Positions 1 through 9,360 are shown, counted from the stretch's first letter. The stretch: 64,000 bases of DNA from Pseudomonas tensinigenes (GCF_014268445.2 NZ_CP077089.1:1729501-1793500); one strand, 5' to 3'. Translations and numbers: made by a program. Notes: generated by a model not told the origin, from the letters alone.

Positions 1-531
1 GGCAGTCTGTATGGCGATTTCGTCAAAGGCCGGCTGCAAGGGCAGTTTGCGCCGGAGGTGGAAGCGGCCATTCAATTGCATCGACGGATTGACGTGTTCA
101 CTGATCGCCATCCGCTGGTGGACATTGCCCTGGGGCGATTTTCCGATACCCGCCGGCGTTATGCCGGGATCGTGCTCGATGTGTTTTTCGATCATTGCCT
201 GGCGCGGGACTGGAGGCTGTATGCCGATCAGCCGCTGGAGGTTTTCACCGCTGATGTGTATCGGGTGCTGACCCGCGAGCGGGAACTGCCCGAGCGCCTG
301 GCGAAGATCGCCCCGCACATGGTTGCCAATGACTGGTTGGGGTCGTATCAGGAATTTGAAGTGCTGGAACAGGTGTTGCGCGGGATCTCGCGGCGACTGA
401 CCCGGCCGGAAGAGCTGGCGGGAGCGATGCAGGAATTGCGGCGGTTGTATGAGCCGCTCAGTGAAGACTTCAGATTGTTTTACCCCCAACTCCAGGACTT
501 CGCCCAAAACCCTGATCCAATGAGGATCTAA
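1..531 (+). CDS. acpH: ACP phosphodiesterase (5' partial)
   Basis: The reading frame is open from base 1, so the 5' end lies outside the window; 176 residues are visible. The start GSLYGDFVKG matches the conserved N-terminal region of AcpH (acyl carrier protein phosphodiesterase, PF04336), which removes the 4'-phosphopantetheine arm from holo-ACP in the cytosol. The motif HRRIDVFTDRHP and the stretch around VANDWLGSY are also typical of the family. The length agrees with a protein of about 195 residues missing some 15-20 N-terminal residues. The stop is followed by a REPIN after 2 bases. The internal ATG at 58 is not the start because homology continues upstream of it. Confidence 0.9.
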   Translation, partial: GSLYGDFVKGRLQGQFAPEVEAAIQLHRRIDVFTDRHPLVDIALGRFSDTRRRYAGIVLDVFFDHCLARDWRLYADQPLEVFTADVYRVLTRERELPERLAKIAPHMVANDWLGSYQEFEVLEQVLRGISRRLTRPEELAGAMQELRRLYEPLSEDFRLFYPQLQDFAQNPDPMRI

Positions 532-533
532 AT

Positions 534-621
534 GTGGGAGCGAGCCTGCTCGCGAAGGCGGCGTGTCATTCAGCATCTATATTGGCTGAGACACCGCTTT
601 CGCGAGCAGGCTCGCTCCCAC
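534..621. repeat. REPIN (GTGGGAGCGAG type)
   Basis: Two REP sequences in inverted orientation (534-556 and 599-621, perfect 23-bp arms) enclose a 42-bp loop. This is the commonest repeat of the window, and it sits between the convergent ends of acpH and olsA. Confidence 0.93.
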
Positions 622-632
622 AGGGGGGGATT

Positions 633-1427
633 TCAAGCAGCAATCAATTCACCTGCGCGACGCGGTTCGGCCGGTTTCGCCACCTCGCCAAACAACGCTT
701 TTTGCACCGCCTGCTGCGCTTCAAACGCCAGCGCCGCACGCTCACGACCCTGACAGGCTATCGGCTTGAGCAGGTGCACTTCAACGTCGCCGCAATCATT
801 GCTGAACAGGCGCATCAGGTGCGAGAGCAGATCATCGTCACCAATAAACGGCGCCAGCCCATCGATCTCTCCATCACGCAGATAACGGATCGCCACCGGT
901 TGCAGCATCACCTCGGAATCAATCGCTGCCGCCAGCAAGCGACCATGAAAGGTGCGCAAAGAACGGCCGTCGGTGGTGGTGCCTTCCGGGAACATCAGCA
1001 AGGCGTGATCGGTTTGCAGGTGACGGGTCATCTGCTTGCGGATCAACTGGCTGTCGCCCGAACCGCGACGAATGAACAGGCTGCCGGCCTTCGCCGCGAG
1101 CCAACCGGCCACAGGCCAGGTGCGCACTTCAGCCTTGGACAGAAACGACAGCGGCGTGAGCATCCCCAGCAGCGGAATATCAGTCCACGACACATGATTG
1201 CTGACCCACAGCATCGGCTGTTTCGGCAACTCACCGTGCACCGTCACGCGAAAGGGCAGGGCATTACTCAGGCGCGCCATGAAAAAGCGCGACCAGCGCT
1301 GACGCCGTTCCATCGAATGTGCCAAACCAATTCGCTCGAATACGCCGAAGACGCTGGCCATGGTCAAACCCAGCGACACCACCAACAGCACTCGCGCGAT
1401 CCGCGCGTACACCCGCAACCGGCTCAT
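633..1427 (-). CDS. olsA: lyso-ornithine lipid O-acyltransferase OlsA
   Basis: 264-residue 1-acyl-glycerol-3-phosphate-acyltransferase-like protein. An N-terminal hydrophobic segment (about 10-30) is followed by the acyltransferase HX4D motif at H78-D83 (NHVSWTD) and the FPEGTTT motif at about 146-152. In Pseudomonas this gene next to olsB adds the ester-linked second acyl chain to lyso-ornithine lipid at the inner membrane. The start was placed at 1427 because that ATG overlaps the olsB stop by one base (TAATG), a sign of translational coupling; an earlier in-frame start would lie inside olsB. Ornithine lipids are usually made under phosphate limitation, but no Pho box was identified here. 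Confidence 0.88.
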   Translation of the reverse strand: MSRLRVYARIARVLLVVSLGLTMASVFGVFERIGLAHSMERRQRWSRFFMARLSNALPFRVTVHGELPKQPMLWVSNHVSWTDIPLLGMLTPLSFLSKAEVRTWPVAGWLAAKAGSLFIRRGSGDSQLIRKQMTRHLQTDHALLMFPEGTTTDGRSLRTFHGRLLAAAIDSEVMLQPVAIRYLRDGEIDGLAPFIGDDDLLSHLMRLFSNDCGDVEVHLLKPIACQGRERAALAFEAQQAVQKALFGEVAKPAEPRRAGELIAA

Positions 1428-2182
1428 TACACAGCCGCCTTGAAGTGCTTGGCGTAGCGCGGGCAGAGTTCGTCGCGCTTGAGCAGGATGAACACGTCGG
1501 CGACCTGAAAATCTTCGTCCCAGCACGGCTCACCGCAGATCTTCGCACCCAGACGCATGTAGGCCTTGAGCAGCGGCGGCATTTCGGCGATTACGTTCGA
1601 TGGAATATCCAGCGTCGGCAGCGGATTTTTCGGCTCGGCGCGCAGGTGTTCGGTGCACAGATAACGTTCGCGCAGGCGCTGCATGATCGCGTGGGCCTGA
1701 ATGCCGCCGTCCTGCATCGGGATGCTCGCGCAACCCATCAGATAGCTGTAGCCGCCCTGATTCAATACTTCCGCCAACTCGCCCCACAACACCGCGATGG
1801 TGCCGCCGTTGCGGTACGCCGGGTCGACGCAGGTGCGGCCGATTTCGAGGATCGGGCCTTGCAGATGGGCGAGGCCGTGCAGGCTGAATTCCTCTTCGCT
1901 GTAGAACTTGCCGAGGCTGCTGGCGGCGGTGTGATCAAGCAAACGCGTGGTCGCGACCAAACGGCCGGTGTTCAAATCACGCACGCCGATGTGGCTGCAG
2001 TGAACATCATAATCATCCATGTCCAGACCCAGTTCCGCGCCTTTCAGTTTGGCGTTGAATTCGCCGCTGAAGACGTTGAAGCGCAGGGCCTGGGCTTGCT
2101 GCAAGGCCTCGGCGCCGATCAGGCGTTCGGCTTGCAGGCGGCGTTCATTGCCGGTGTCGCTGATGCGGGCGATCTGAGTCAT
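1427..2182 (-). CDS. olsB: L-ornithine N(alpha)-acyltransferase OlsB
   Basis: 251-residue GNAT-fold acyltransferase of the OlsB/hemolysin-like family, which transfers a 3-hydroxyacyl group from ACP to the alpha-amino group of ornithine, the first step of ornithine lipid synthesis. The conserved block [15 protein letters not shown] lies at 113-127 and a Cys/Pro-rich block ([15 protein letters not shown]) near the C-terminus. The start ATG is preceded by GGAG at a 6-base spacing. It is the first gene of the olsBA operon and is divergent from the acyl-CoA-dehydrogenase-like gene. The pairing with olsA makes the assignment firm. Confidence 0.9.
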   Translation of the reverse strand: MTQIARISDTGNERRLQAERLIGAEALQQAQALRFNVFSGEFNAKLKGAELGLDMDDYDVHCSHIGVRDLNTGRLVATTRLLDHTAASSLGKFYSEEEFSLHGLAHLQGPILEIGRTCVDPAYRNGGTIAVLWGELAEVLNQGGYSYLMGCASIPMQDGGIQAHAIMQRLRERYLCTEHLRAEPKNPLPTLDIPSNVIAEMPPLLKAYMRLGAKICGEPCWDEDFQVADVFILLKRDELCPRYAKHFKAAV

Positions 2183-2335
2183 GTGAATCTCCGTACGGGC
2201 CTTTAACCCGTCGTGGGTTGCAGCCGATCGACTTTCTTTATGCAGCCGTGTTGTGCAAAGTCAGGCTATGTAGCCCCGGTGTCATCGCCATGAACGTTCG
2301 GTGATGCTTATATGACAGCCCACAAGGAGCCTCCT

Positions 2336-3214
2336 ATGCCCTGGCCAGATCTGCTGCACAGCCGTGACCGATTGCCCGCCGTTGCCGACCTGGCCGAGGA
2401 TTTTGCGACGTTGTTGCAGCAACTGGGCAACGTCACGCCGTTCGAATTGGCGGTCGCGGGCGGGCGGCGGATGGCGACGCCGGGGCTGGCGTTTCTGGTC
2501 GGTTATCAGGCGGCATTGCGTATGCTGTGGCCGAGCGCGCCGCTGAGCCTCGGAGCTTTGTGTGCGACCGAACAGCGCAGTTTGCGCCCGGCGGATATGC
2601 AGACGCGGCTGAGCGATTTGCGCCTGAGCGGGCGCAAGGATTTCGTCACCGCTGGCGATGCGGCGGACTGGCTGTTGATCGCTGCGCGCAGCGAAGAACC
2701 CGGCGAAACGCCGCGCCTGAGTCTGGCGGTTGTGTACCCCGGCGAGCCCGGCGTGACCGTGGAAAAACTGCCGGCGCTGCCGTTGATGCCGGACATCAGT
2801 CATGGCCGGTTGCTGCTGGATGGCGCGTTGTGTGAGTTGCTGGCGGGGGATGGTTGGGATGCTTATGTGAAGCCGTTTCGCACCCTGGAAGATGTCTATG
2901 TGTTGAGCGCGATGACCGCGTGGTTGTATGGCGTCGGCCAGGACAGTGACTGGCCGCAGACGCTGCAACTTCGGTTGCTGGCGTTGTTGGCCGGGTGCGC
3001 CGAGGCGAGTCGGCAACCGCCGAACAATCCGGCCGGGCATGTGTTGCTCGGTGGGTTGTTTGCGCAGTTTGAGGCGCTGGAGGGGGAGGTGAGTCAGGCG
3101 TTGGCTGACGGGCCGGCAGAATGGGCGCAGATGTGGCAGCGCGATCGGGGGGTGATGCAGTTGGCGGCGGGGGCTCGGGCCACGCGGTTGGCCAAGGCTT
3201 TGGTGGCGGGCTGA
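2336..3214 (+). CDS. acyl-CoA dehydrogenase-like protein
   Basis: 292 residues, conserved in fluorescent Pseudomonas and commonly annotated as acyl-CoA dehydrogenase-related. It resembles an all-helical acyl-CoA dehydrogenase core without clear catalytic motifs: no recognisable Glu base or FAD-binding signature was found, so enzymatic activity is uncertain. The start at 2336 is chosen because AAGGAG ends 7 bases upstream; the ATG at 2312 lacks a ribosome site. It stands alone, divergent from olsB and followed by a REPIN. Protein family is moderately certain, function is not. Confidence 0.6.
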   Translation: MPWPDLLHSRDRLPAVADLAEDFATLLQQLGNVTPFELAVAGGRRMATPGLAFLVGYQAALRMLWPSAPLSLGALCATEQRSLRPADMQTRLSDLRLSGRKDFVTAGDAADWLLIAARSEEPGETPRLSLAVVYPGEPGVTVEKLPALPLMPDISHGRLLLDGALCELLAGDGWDAYVKPFRTLEDVYVLSAMTAWLYGVGQDSDWPQTLQLRLLALLAGCAEASRQPPNNPAGHVLLGGLFAQFEALEGEVSQALADGPAEWAQMWQRDRGVMQLAAGARATRLAKALVAG

Positions 3215-3222
3215 AGGGCCTC

Positions 3223-3305
3223 ATCGCGAGCAGGCTCACTCCTACAGTTGATCGAGTTTCGTCAGTTGAAATGCGATCCCCCGTAGGAGTGAGCCTGCTC
3301 GCGAT
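3223..3305. repeat. REPIN (GTAGGAGTGAG type)
   Basis: Inverted pair of the sequence variant GTAGGAGTGAGCCTGCTCGC (arms 3223-3245 and 3283-3305) around a 37-bp loop, arranged with the CGCGAT ends outermost. Confidence 0.9.
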
Positions 3306-3380
3306 AGCAATCCCAAGAACACCACACATCTGTCATCAACCCCGACTAGTCTCAGCAGATTCATTCCCAGAGCCCTCCCC

Positions 3381-4454
3381 ATGTGCAAAGGCCTGTCGCT
3401 GTTTCTGCTGCTGATCAGCTTCACCGTTCACGCCGAACAATGGCCGGGTGAAGAATGGCCAACCGGCCCGAAGGTCACCGATACAGAGGCGCTGGAAAAC
3501 TACGCCTTCCCACCCCGCGACGACGCCAACCGCCAAGGCATCCGCACCGACGCGCTGCTGATCATCCATGACGGCCAGATCATCTACGAACGCTACGCCG
3601 GCCCGACCACCGAACACACTCCGCACCTGACCTGGTCGATCAGCAAAAGCCTGATGGCCACGGTCCTTGGTGTGGCATACGGCGAAGGCCTGTTCAAACT
3701 CGAAGACCCCGCCGCGAAGTTCTATCCGCCACTCGCTAAACACCCGCAGATAAAAATCGCCGACCTGTTGCACTGGGCCTCCGGCATCGACTGGCAGGAA
3801 GACTACGAATACGCCCCGCTGAAATCCTCGGTGGTGGCGATGCTCTATACCCGTGGCCACCGCGACATGGCCGCATTCACCGCCGACCACGACATCTATG
3901 CCAAACCGGGTGAGGCTTTCCGGTACTCCAGTGGCGACAGCAACCTGCTCGCGGCGGCGTTGAAGAACATCGTCGGCCCGCAGCACTATCCAGACTATCC
4001 GTGGACGGCGCTGTTCGAACCGTTGGGCATTCGTCATGCCGTGTGGGAAACCGATGCCGCTGGCACCTTTGTCGCGTCGTCTTACGCTTACCTGACGGCG
4101 CGGGATCTGGCGCGTGTCGGTTTGCTGATGGCCCGCGATGGGCGATGGAGTGATCGCCAATTGCTGCCCAAGGACTGGGTCGCGTTCAACTTGAAACCCT
4201 TCAGTGGCTATAAGGCCCATCAGGACGAAGCCGTGCCCGGCGGCCAATGGTGGCTCAATCGCCCGGCGGATAGCGCCGCATCACCGTGGCCCGATGCACC
4301 GCCCGACACCTTCGCCGCCCTCGGCCACTGGGGCCAGGCGCTGTACGTGATTCCCAGCGAGAAACTGGTGATCGTGCGATATGGCGATGATCGCGATGGC
4401 AGCTATCGACATAACGAGTTGCTTAAGCGTGTACTGATGGCGGTGCGGCCATGA
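3381..4454 (+). CDS. secreted serine hydrolase, class C beta-lactamase fold
   Basis: 357 residues with an N-terminal signal peptide (about 1-18, cut after VHA). The serine-hydrolase (Beta-lactamase, PF00144) motifs are visible: SISK at 86-89 (SxxK nucleophile and general base), YSS at 182-184 (YxN-like, here YSS as in esterase members) and GHWGQ near residue 312 in place of the KTG box. The YSS and HWG variants are typical of the 6-aminohexanoate-dimer hydrolase/EstB-like branch, so a periplasmic esterase or amidase is likelier than an AmpC beta-lactamase. Its stop overlaps the ATG of the next gene by four bases. Confidence 0.8.
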   Translation: MCKGLSLFLLLISFTVHAEQWPGEEWPTGPKVTDTEALENYAFPPRDDANRQGIRTDALLIIHDGQIIYERYAGPTTEHTPHLTWSISKSLMATVLGVAYGEGLFKLEDPAAKFYPPLAKHPQIKIADLLHWASGIDWQEDYEYAPLKSSVVAMLYTRGHRDMAAFTADHDIYAKPGEAFRYSSGDSNLLAAALKNIVGPQHYPDYPWTALFEPLGIRHAVWETDAAGTFVASSYAYLTARDLARVGLLMARDGRWSDRQLLPKDWVAFNLKPFSGYKAHQDEAVPGGQWWLNRPADSAASPWPDAPPDTFAALGHWGQALYVIPSEKLVIVRYGDDRDGSYRHNELLKRVLMAVRP

Positions 4455-4747
4455 AGCGCTTCTTGCTGTTAGTGCTGGTCCTGCTGCTCGGCTGGATCGT
4501 CTACGAACGAGAAAACCTGTGGGCCTTCCCGGACATCATCAGTGCCTACACGGCGAAGGAATATTGTTCCTGCCGGTACGTGATGAACAACGACGCCGAG
4601 TATTGCCGTGGCTACGTGAAACAGTGGCTGCCGACCAGCGCCTTCACCGATGACAGCGTCAGTAAAACCATCACCGTCAGCGGCATGGGCCGCAGCAACC
4701 GCGCCCAGTGGTTGAGCGAACGCCAGGGCTGCCGCCTCAAGCCCTGA
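4451..4747 (+). CDS. small exported or membrane-anchored Cys-containing protein
   Basis: 98 residues. The N-terminus (residues 1-18) is a hydrophobic signal anchor; the rest has five Cys residues (CSCRYV, EYCRGYV, QGCRLK) and no domain I recognise. ATGA overlap with the upstream serine hydrolase shows co-transcription and translational coupling, which suggests a periplasmic partner or accessory of that enzyme (inference). The Cys pattern could support disulphides in the periplasm. Function unknown. Confidence 0.75.
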   Translation: MKRFLLLVLVLLLGWIVYERENLWAFPDIISAYTAKEYCSCRYVMNNDAEYCRGYVKQWLPTSAFTDDSVSKTITVSGMGRSNRAQWLSERQGCRLKP

Positions 4748-4766
4748 AAACATCCGATGGTTTTTT

Positions 4767-4854
4767 GTGGGAGCGAGCCTGCTCGCGAATGCAATAGCAG
4801 GCGCACCTTCTCTGTTGAGGCAGATGACGTTTTCGCGAGCAGGCTCGCTCCCAC
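4767..4854. repeat. REPIN (GTGGGAGCGAG type)
   Basis: Perfect 23-bp inverted arms at 4767-4789 and 4832-4854 with a 42-bp loop, between the small protein gene and yceI. Confidence 0.93.
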
Positions 4855-4931
4855 CGGGTGTGATCTTCAGTTTGCAATAACGGCGTGGGCGGTTAAGGTT
4901 CGTGCAGGTTTATCGGCCCCACGAGTGTTCA

Positions 4932-5522
4932 ATGTTCAACCGCCCCCTCTGTGCAACCCTGTCGAGCCTGTTGCTCGCCGCCGTCGCGCTGCCGGCGCAG
5001 GCCAATTGGTATCTGGACGGCGAGTCGTCGCGGCTGTCGTTCGTCAGCACGAAAAACGCCAACATTTCCGAAGTGCAGCGCTTTCTGGTGCTGCACGGCA
5101 AGGTCGACCCCAACGGTCGTGCCGAAGTCGAAGTCGAACTGGATTCGATCAACAGCGGCATTCCGCTGCGCGATGAGCGCATGCGCAAGGAGCTGTTCCA
5201 GATCGAGCAATTCCCCGAAGCGACCATCACCACCCAGATTGATTTGCGCCCGATCAACGATCTGGCGCCCGGCGCGCAGCTGGAATTGCGTCTGCCGCTG
5301 ACCGTCAACCTGCACGGCAAACAACACGAATATCCCGCCGAACTGCTGGCGACGCGTCTCGATGATCGTCGTTTTCAGGTGGTCACCCTGGAGCCGCTGG
5401 TGATCAACGCTGAAGATTTCGATCTCCTGCCGGGGCTGGAAAGCCTGCGCAAACTCGCCGATCTGTCGGCCATCAGTCTGTCGGTGCCGGTGGGTGCGGT
5501 GCTGATCTTCACGGCGCGCTGA
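4932..5522 (+). CDS. YceI family periplasmic protein
   Basis: 196 residues with a signal peptide (about 1-20, LPAQA). The body is a YceI-like lipocalin-type barrel (PF04264): NWYLDGESSRLSFVSTKN at the start, the central ERMRKELFQIEQFPEATI block and NLHGKQHEYP. Such proteins bind isoprenoid or amphiphilic ligands in the periplasm. The start at 4932 places the signal peptide at the N-terminus; an in-frame ATG at 4902 would add ten polar residues. The stop is one base before the next start, so it forms an operon with the phospholipase-D-like gene. Confidence 0.85.
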   Translation: MFNRPLCATLSSLLLAAVALPAQANWYLDGESSRLSFVSTKNANISEVQRFLVLHGKVDPNGRAEVEVELDSINSGIPLRDERMRKELFQIEQFPEATITTQIDLRPINDLAPGAQLELRLPLTVNLHGKQHEYPAELLATRLDDRRFQVVTLEPLVINAEDFDLLPGLESLRKLADLSAISLSVPVGAVLIFTAR

Positions 5523-5523
5523 C

Positions 5524-6681
5524 ATGCGCGGCGCGGTGTTTCCGTGGCGGGATGGCAACCGGTTCGAACTGTTGATCGACGGCCCGCAATTCTTTCCGCG
5601 CATGCTTGAGCAGATTGCTGGCGCTCAAGAGCAGATCGAACTCGAACTGTACCTGGTCGAGGCCGGCGCCTGTGCCGAAACCATCGTGCAGGCGCTGGTG
5701 CTGGCGGCCGAACGTGGCGTGCGCGTGCGGTGCCTGTTCGATGATTACGGCAGCCTGGCGTTTACGCTCAATCTGCGTCAGCGCCTGACACACGCTGGAG
5801 TCGAACTACGTTTCTACAATCGCCTGAGCTGGCGGCGCTGGATCGGTAATTTCTATCGTGATCACCGTAAATTGCTGCTGGTCGATCAGCGTCTGGCCGT
5901 GGTCGGCGGCACCGGGGTCACTGACGAGTTCTGGACGCCGGGGCACGACACCAGCGAATGGCACGAAGTGATGGTCGAGATCAGCGGCCCGTTGGTGATC
6001 GACTGGCAATTGCTGTTTGATCGTCAGTGGATTGCCAACCGCTATCGGCGCGCCTGGCGCCCGGCCGCGCATTTTGGCCTGCCGCGTTTGCCGCGGGTGC
6101 CGGACAAGGGTGAGGGCATGGGTCGCGTGGCGTATGCCGACGCCCGCCAGCATCGCGACATTCTGCAGTCGCTGTTCCGTGCGCTGAACAGCGGGCAAAA
6201 ACGCATCTGGATGGCCACACCGTACTTCCTGCCAACCTGGAAAATTCGCCGCTCCCTGCGCAAGGCTGCGGCGCGCGGCGTTGATGTGCGGTTGCTGCTG
6301 ACCGGGCCGCGCACCGATCACCCGTCAGTGCGCTACGCCGGGCATCGTTATTACCCGCGACTGCTCAAGGCCGGGGTGCAGATCTTCGAGTACCAGCCGT
6401 GCTTTCTGCATTTGAAAATGGTGCTGGTCGACGATTGGGTGAGCATCGGTTCGTGCAACTTTGATCACTGGAACCTGCGCTTCAATCTGGAGGCGAATCT
6501 GGAGGCGCTGGACCCGTCGTTGACGGCAGCGGTAGAGGCGAGTTTTGTGAAGGACTTCGGGCTGAGTCAGCAGGTGAGTCTGGAGGAGTGGCAACGCCGG
6601 CCGTTGTGGCGGCGGGTCAAGCAGCGGGTTTGGGGCTGGGTGGATCGGGTGGTGGTCAATATCCTGGATAGACGGGGATAA
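5524..6681 (+). CDS. phospholipase D-like / cardiolipin synthase (ClsB-type)
   Basis: 385 residues with two HKD motifs, H114-K116-D121 (HRKLLLVD) and H296-K298-D303 (HLKMVLVD), the hallmark of phospholipase D-type cardiolipin synthases. There is no N-terminal membrane hairpin, which fits ClsB/YbhO rather than ClsA. The enzyme would transfer a phosphatidyl group between phospholipids at the inner membrane. It lies one base behind yceI, and the C-terminus ends in a basic amphipathic segment (KQRVWGWVDRVVVNIL) that may sit on the membrane. Substrate pair (PG/PG or PG/PE) cannot be decided from sequence. Confidence 0.82.
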   Translation: MRGAVFPWRDGNRFELLIDGPQFFPRMLEQIAGAQEQIELELYLVEAGACAETIVQALVLAAERGVRVRCLFDDYGSLAFTLNLRQRLTHAGVELRFYNRLSWRRWIGNFYRDHRKLLLVDQRLAVVGGTGVTDEFWTPGHDTSEWHEVMVEISGPLVIDWQLLFDRQWIANRYRRAWRPAAHFGLPRLPRVPDKGEGMGRVAYADARQHRDILQSLFRALNSGQKRIWMATPYFLPTWKIRRSLRKAAARGVDVRLLLTGPRTDHPSVRYAGHRYYPRLLKAGVQIFEYQPCFLHLKMVLVDDWVSIGSCNFDHWNLRFNLEANLEALDPSLTAAVEASFVKDFGLSQQVSLEEWQRRPLWRRVKQRVWGWVDRVVVNILDRRG

Positions 6682-6701
6682 ATTAACGCTGCAAAACCAA
6701 T

Positions 6702-6788
6702 GTAGGAGTGAGCCTGCTCGCGATAGCGGTGTGTCAGTCAGCATTGAATTAGCTGAATGACCGCTATCGCGAGCAGGCTCACTCCTAC
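6702..6788. repeat. REPIN (GTAGGAGTGAG type)
   Basis: Inverted arms of the GTAGGAGTGAG variant extended by the ATAGCGG tail, at 6702-6729 and 6761-6788, between the convergent PLD-like gene and bglX. Confidence 0.92.
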
Positions 6789-6807
6789 AAGGGGACTGCG
6801 TTGTCAG

Positions 6808-9099
6808 TTACAGCAACTCGAAGCTCTGCTGCGTCACGTCCTGCGAATCCAGGCCGATCTGCACGTTGAACTTGCCAGGCTCTGCCGCGTACTTGAGCTG
6901 GGCGTTGTAGAACTTCAGGTCATCCTCGGTGATGGTGAAGTGCACGACTTTCTGTTCACCGGCCTTGAGCATGATTTTCTGGAAGTTCTTCAGCTCTTTC
7001 ACCGGGCGAATCATCGAGCCGGTGACGTCCTGAATGTACAACTGCACCACGGTTTCGCCGTCACGCTTGCCGGTGTTTTTCACCATGACACTGGCGTCGA
7101 GCTTGCCGGTGGCGTTCAGCGTGGTCGACGACAGCGCCATGTCGCTCAGGGCGAAGTTGGTGTAGCTCAGGCCGTAACCGAACGGGAACAGGGGACCTGT
7201 GGTGTCATCGAAATACTGCGAGGTGTAGTTGCCCGGTTTGCCCGGCGTGAACGGCCGACCAATGCTCAGGTGGTTGTAGTAAGTCGGGATCTGGCCCACG
7301 GAACGCGGGAAGGTCACTGGCAGTTTGCCCGACGGGTTGTAGTCGCCGAACAGCACGTCGGCGATGGCGTTGCCGCCCTCGGTGCCGCTGAACCAGGTTT
7401 CCAGAATCGCGTCAGCTGATTGGTTCTCTTCGAGAATGGTCAGCGGGCGGCCGTTCATCAACACCAATACCAGCGGTTTGCCGGTGGCTTTCAGCGCACG
7501 GATCAGCTCGCGCTGGCTTTCCGGGATGTTCAGGTCGGTGCGGCTGGAGGATTCGTGGGACATGCCACGGGATTCACCTACCGCTGCAACGATCACGTCA
7601 GCGTCCTTGGCAGCTTTCACTGCTTCGTCGATCAGCACGTTGGCCGGGCGCGGATCATCGACCACTTCCGGCGCATCGAAGTTGAGGAAGTTCAGGTAGT
7701 CGAGCACCTTCTTGTCGCTGGTGATGTTGGCGCCACGGGCGTAGATCAGGTTCGACTTGTTGCCGATCACCGAACTCATGCCATCGAACAGCGTTACCGA
7801 TTGCGCAGGGCGCCCGGCGGCCGCCCAACTGCCCATCATGTCGATCGGTGCTTTGGCCAACGGGCCGACCAGCGCGACTTTTGCGTCTTTCTTCAGCGGC
7901 AGGGTTTCGTTCTGGTTCTTCAGCAGCACCAGACTGCGACGCGCCACTTCACGGGCCTCGGCGCGGTGCAGACGGCTCTCGGCGTAGGTGTCGGCCGGAT
8001 CATCCTCAGCCTTGCCGATACGCAGGTACGGGTCCTTGAACAGGCCCATGTCGTACTTGGCCGCGAGCACTTCACGCACGGCGTTGTCGATGTCTTTCTG
8101 CTCGATCTCACCGGACTTGAGCAGCCCCGGCAGTTCTTTGCCGTACAGGGTGTCGTTCATGCTCATGTCGATGCCGGCCTTGATCGCCAGCTTCGCCGCT
8201 TCACGACCGTCGCGGGCCACGCCGTGCTTGATCAGCTCGAAAATCGCACCGTGGTCGCTGACCGCCAGGCCCTTGAAACCCCAGTCGCGACGCAGCAGAT
8301 CGTTCATCAGCCAGGTGTTGGCCGTGGCCGGAATGCCGTTGATCGAGTTCAGCGCAACCATCACACCGCCGGCGCCGGCATCAATCGCGGCGCGGTACGG
8401 TGGCAGGTAATCCTGGTACATCTTCACCGGACTCATGTCGACGGTGTTGTAGTCGCGACCGCCCTCGACCGCGCCGTACAGGGCGAAGTGCTTGACGCTG
8501 GCCATGATGCTGTCAGCCGCGCTCGGGGTGGCGCCCTGATAGGCGCGAACCATGACGCCGGCAATGCGCGAGGTCAGGTAGGTGTCTTCACCGAAACCTT
8601 CGGAGCTGCGGCCCCAGCGCGGGTCGCGAGAGATGTCGACCATCGGCGCGAAGGTGATGTCGAGGCTGTCGGCAGCGGCTTCTTTAGCGGCAACGCGCCC
8701 GGACTGGCCGATGGCGTCCATGTCCCAGCTCGAGGCGAGGGCCAGCGGAATCGGGAAAATCGTACGGTGACCGTGGATCACGTCGTACGCGAAAAACATC
8801 GGAATCTTCAGGCGGCTGCGCATGGCCGCGTCCTGCATCGGCCGGTTTTCCGGGCGGGTGATCGAGTTGAACGTGCCGCCGATGTTGCCGGCAGCGATCT
8901 CTTTGCGGATCAGCTCACGTGGCATTTCCGGGCCGATGCTGATCAGGCGCAACTGGCCGATCTTTTCATCGAGGGTCATTTGGCTCATCAGATTCGTGAT
9001 GAACGCGTCCTTGTTTTCCAGGGGTACCGGGGTCGTGGCGGCCAATACTTGATGACTGGCCAGGCTGACGAACAGACCCAGCAAACACAGCTTCTTCAT
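6808..9099 (-). CDS. bglX: periplasmic beta-glucosidase BglX (GH3)
   Basis: 763 residues, close to the 765 of E. coli BglX. A signal peptide (about 1-20, SHQVLAA) is followed by the GH3 N-terminal barrel, with the nucleophile Asp in GLAVSDHGAI, the GH3 C-terminal domain (LVLMNGRPL region) and a fibronectin-III-like C-terminal domain. It hydrolyses beta-glucosides from the non-reducing end in the periplasm. The start at 9099 (MKKLCLLG) is chosen because the signal peptide begins there; a start at 9129 would place ten residues ahead of it. The long opposite-strand frame over this gene is a codon-bias shadow. Confidence 0.93.
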   Translation of the reverse strand: MKKLCLLGLFVSLASHQVLAATTPVPLENKDAFITNLMSQMTLDEKIGQLRLISIGPEMPRELIRKEIAAGNIGGTFNSITRPENRPMQDAAMRSRLKIPMFFAYDVIHGHRTIFPIPLALASSWDMDAIGQSGRVAAKEAAADSLDITFAPMVDISRDPRWGRSSEGFGEDTYLTSRIAGVMVRAYQGATPSAADSIMASVKHFALYGAVEGGRDYNTVDMSPVKMYQDYLPPYRAAIDAGAGGVMVALNSINGIPATANTWLMNDLLRRDWGFKGLAVSDHGAIFELIKHGVARDGREAAKLAIKAGIDMSMNDTLYGKELPGLLKSGEIEQKDIDNAVREVLAAKYDMGLFKDPYLRIGKAEDDPADTYAESRLHRAEAREVARRSLVLLKNQNETLPLKKDAKVALVGPLAKAPIDMMGSWAAAGRPAQSVTLFDGMSSVIGNKSNLIYARGANITSDKKVLDYLNFLNFDAPEVVDDPRPANVLIDEAVKAAKDADVIVAAVGESRGMSHESSSRTDLNIPESQRELIRALKATGKPLVLVLMNGRPLTILEENQSADAILETWFSGTEGGNAIADVLFGDYNPSGKLPVTFPRSVGQIPTYYNHLSIGRPFTPGKPGNYTSQYFDDTTGPLFPFGYGLSYTNFALSDMALSSTTLNATGKLDASVMVKNTGKRDGETVVQLYIQDVTGSMIRPVKELKNFQKIMLKAGEQKVVHFTITEDDLKFYNAQLKYAAEPGKFNVQIGLDSQDVTQQSFELL

Positions 9100-9360
9100 G
9101 AATATTTTTCTCAAGGGCCCAAGCGGCAATGCAACGCCGGCCAGCCAAAATTTAGGGAGCGACTATTGTTGTTCGGGTACAGGCTCAAAGAAACAGAGCC
9201 AAAAACGGCAGCCGACACTTGGCAGCATGATCACGCAGGGCACTTTTTAGCCCATTGCCCCGTCGTAATCCAGCGACGCGGCCGATTATGCCCCAAGAGC
9301 CCGCTGAGAATGTTTCGCGCTCGGTTTTTATAATGATATGTGCCAAGGAGCATCACTGCG
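9100..9360. promoter_or_regulatory. divergent bglX-lemA promoter region
   Basis: Intergenic DNA between two divergent genes. A good -10 box TATAAT lies at 9329-9334 with a weak -35 (TGAGAA, about 9305) for lemA, followed by AAGGAG at 9345-9350 as its ribosome site. No clear bglX promoter box was identified. Confidence 0.4.

Noticed and set aside
3381..4454. AmpC beta-lactamase
   Set aside because: The YxN and KTG boxes are replaced by YSS and HWG, as in esterase-type members, so a resistance role is not supported.
7420..9333. Long plus-strand open frame (637 codons) opposite bglX
   Set aside because: It lies entirely on the other strand of a well-conserved GH3 gene; its His/Arg/Gln-rich composition is that of a GC-codon-bias shadow.
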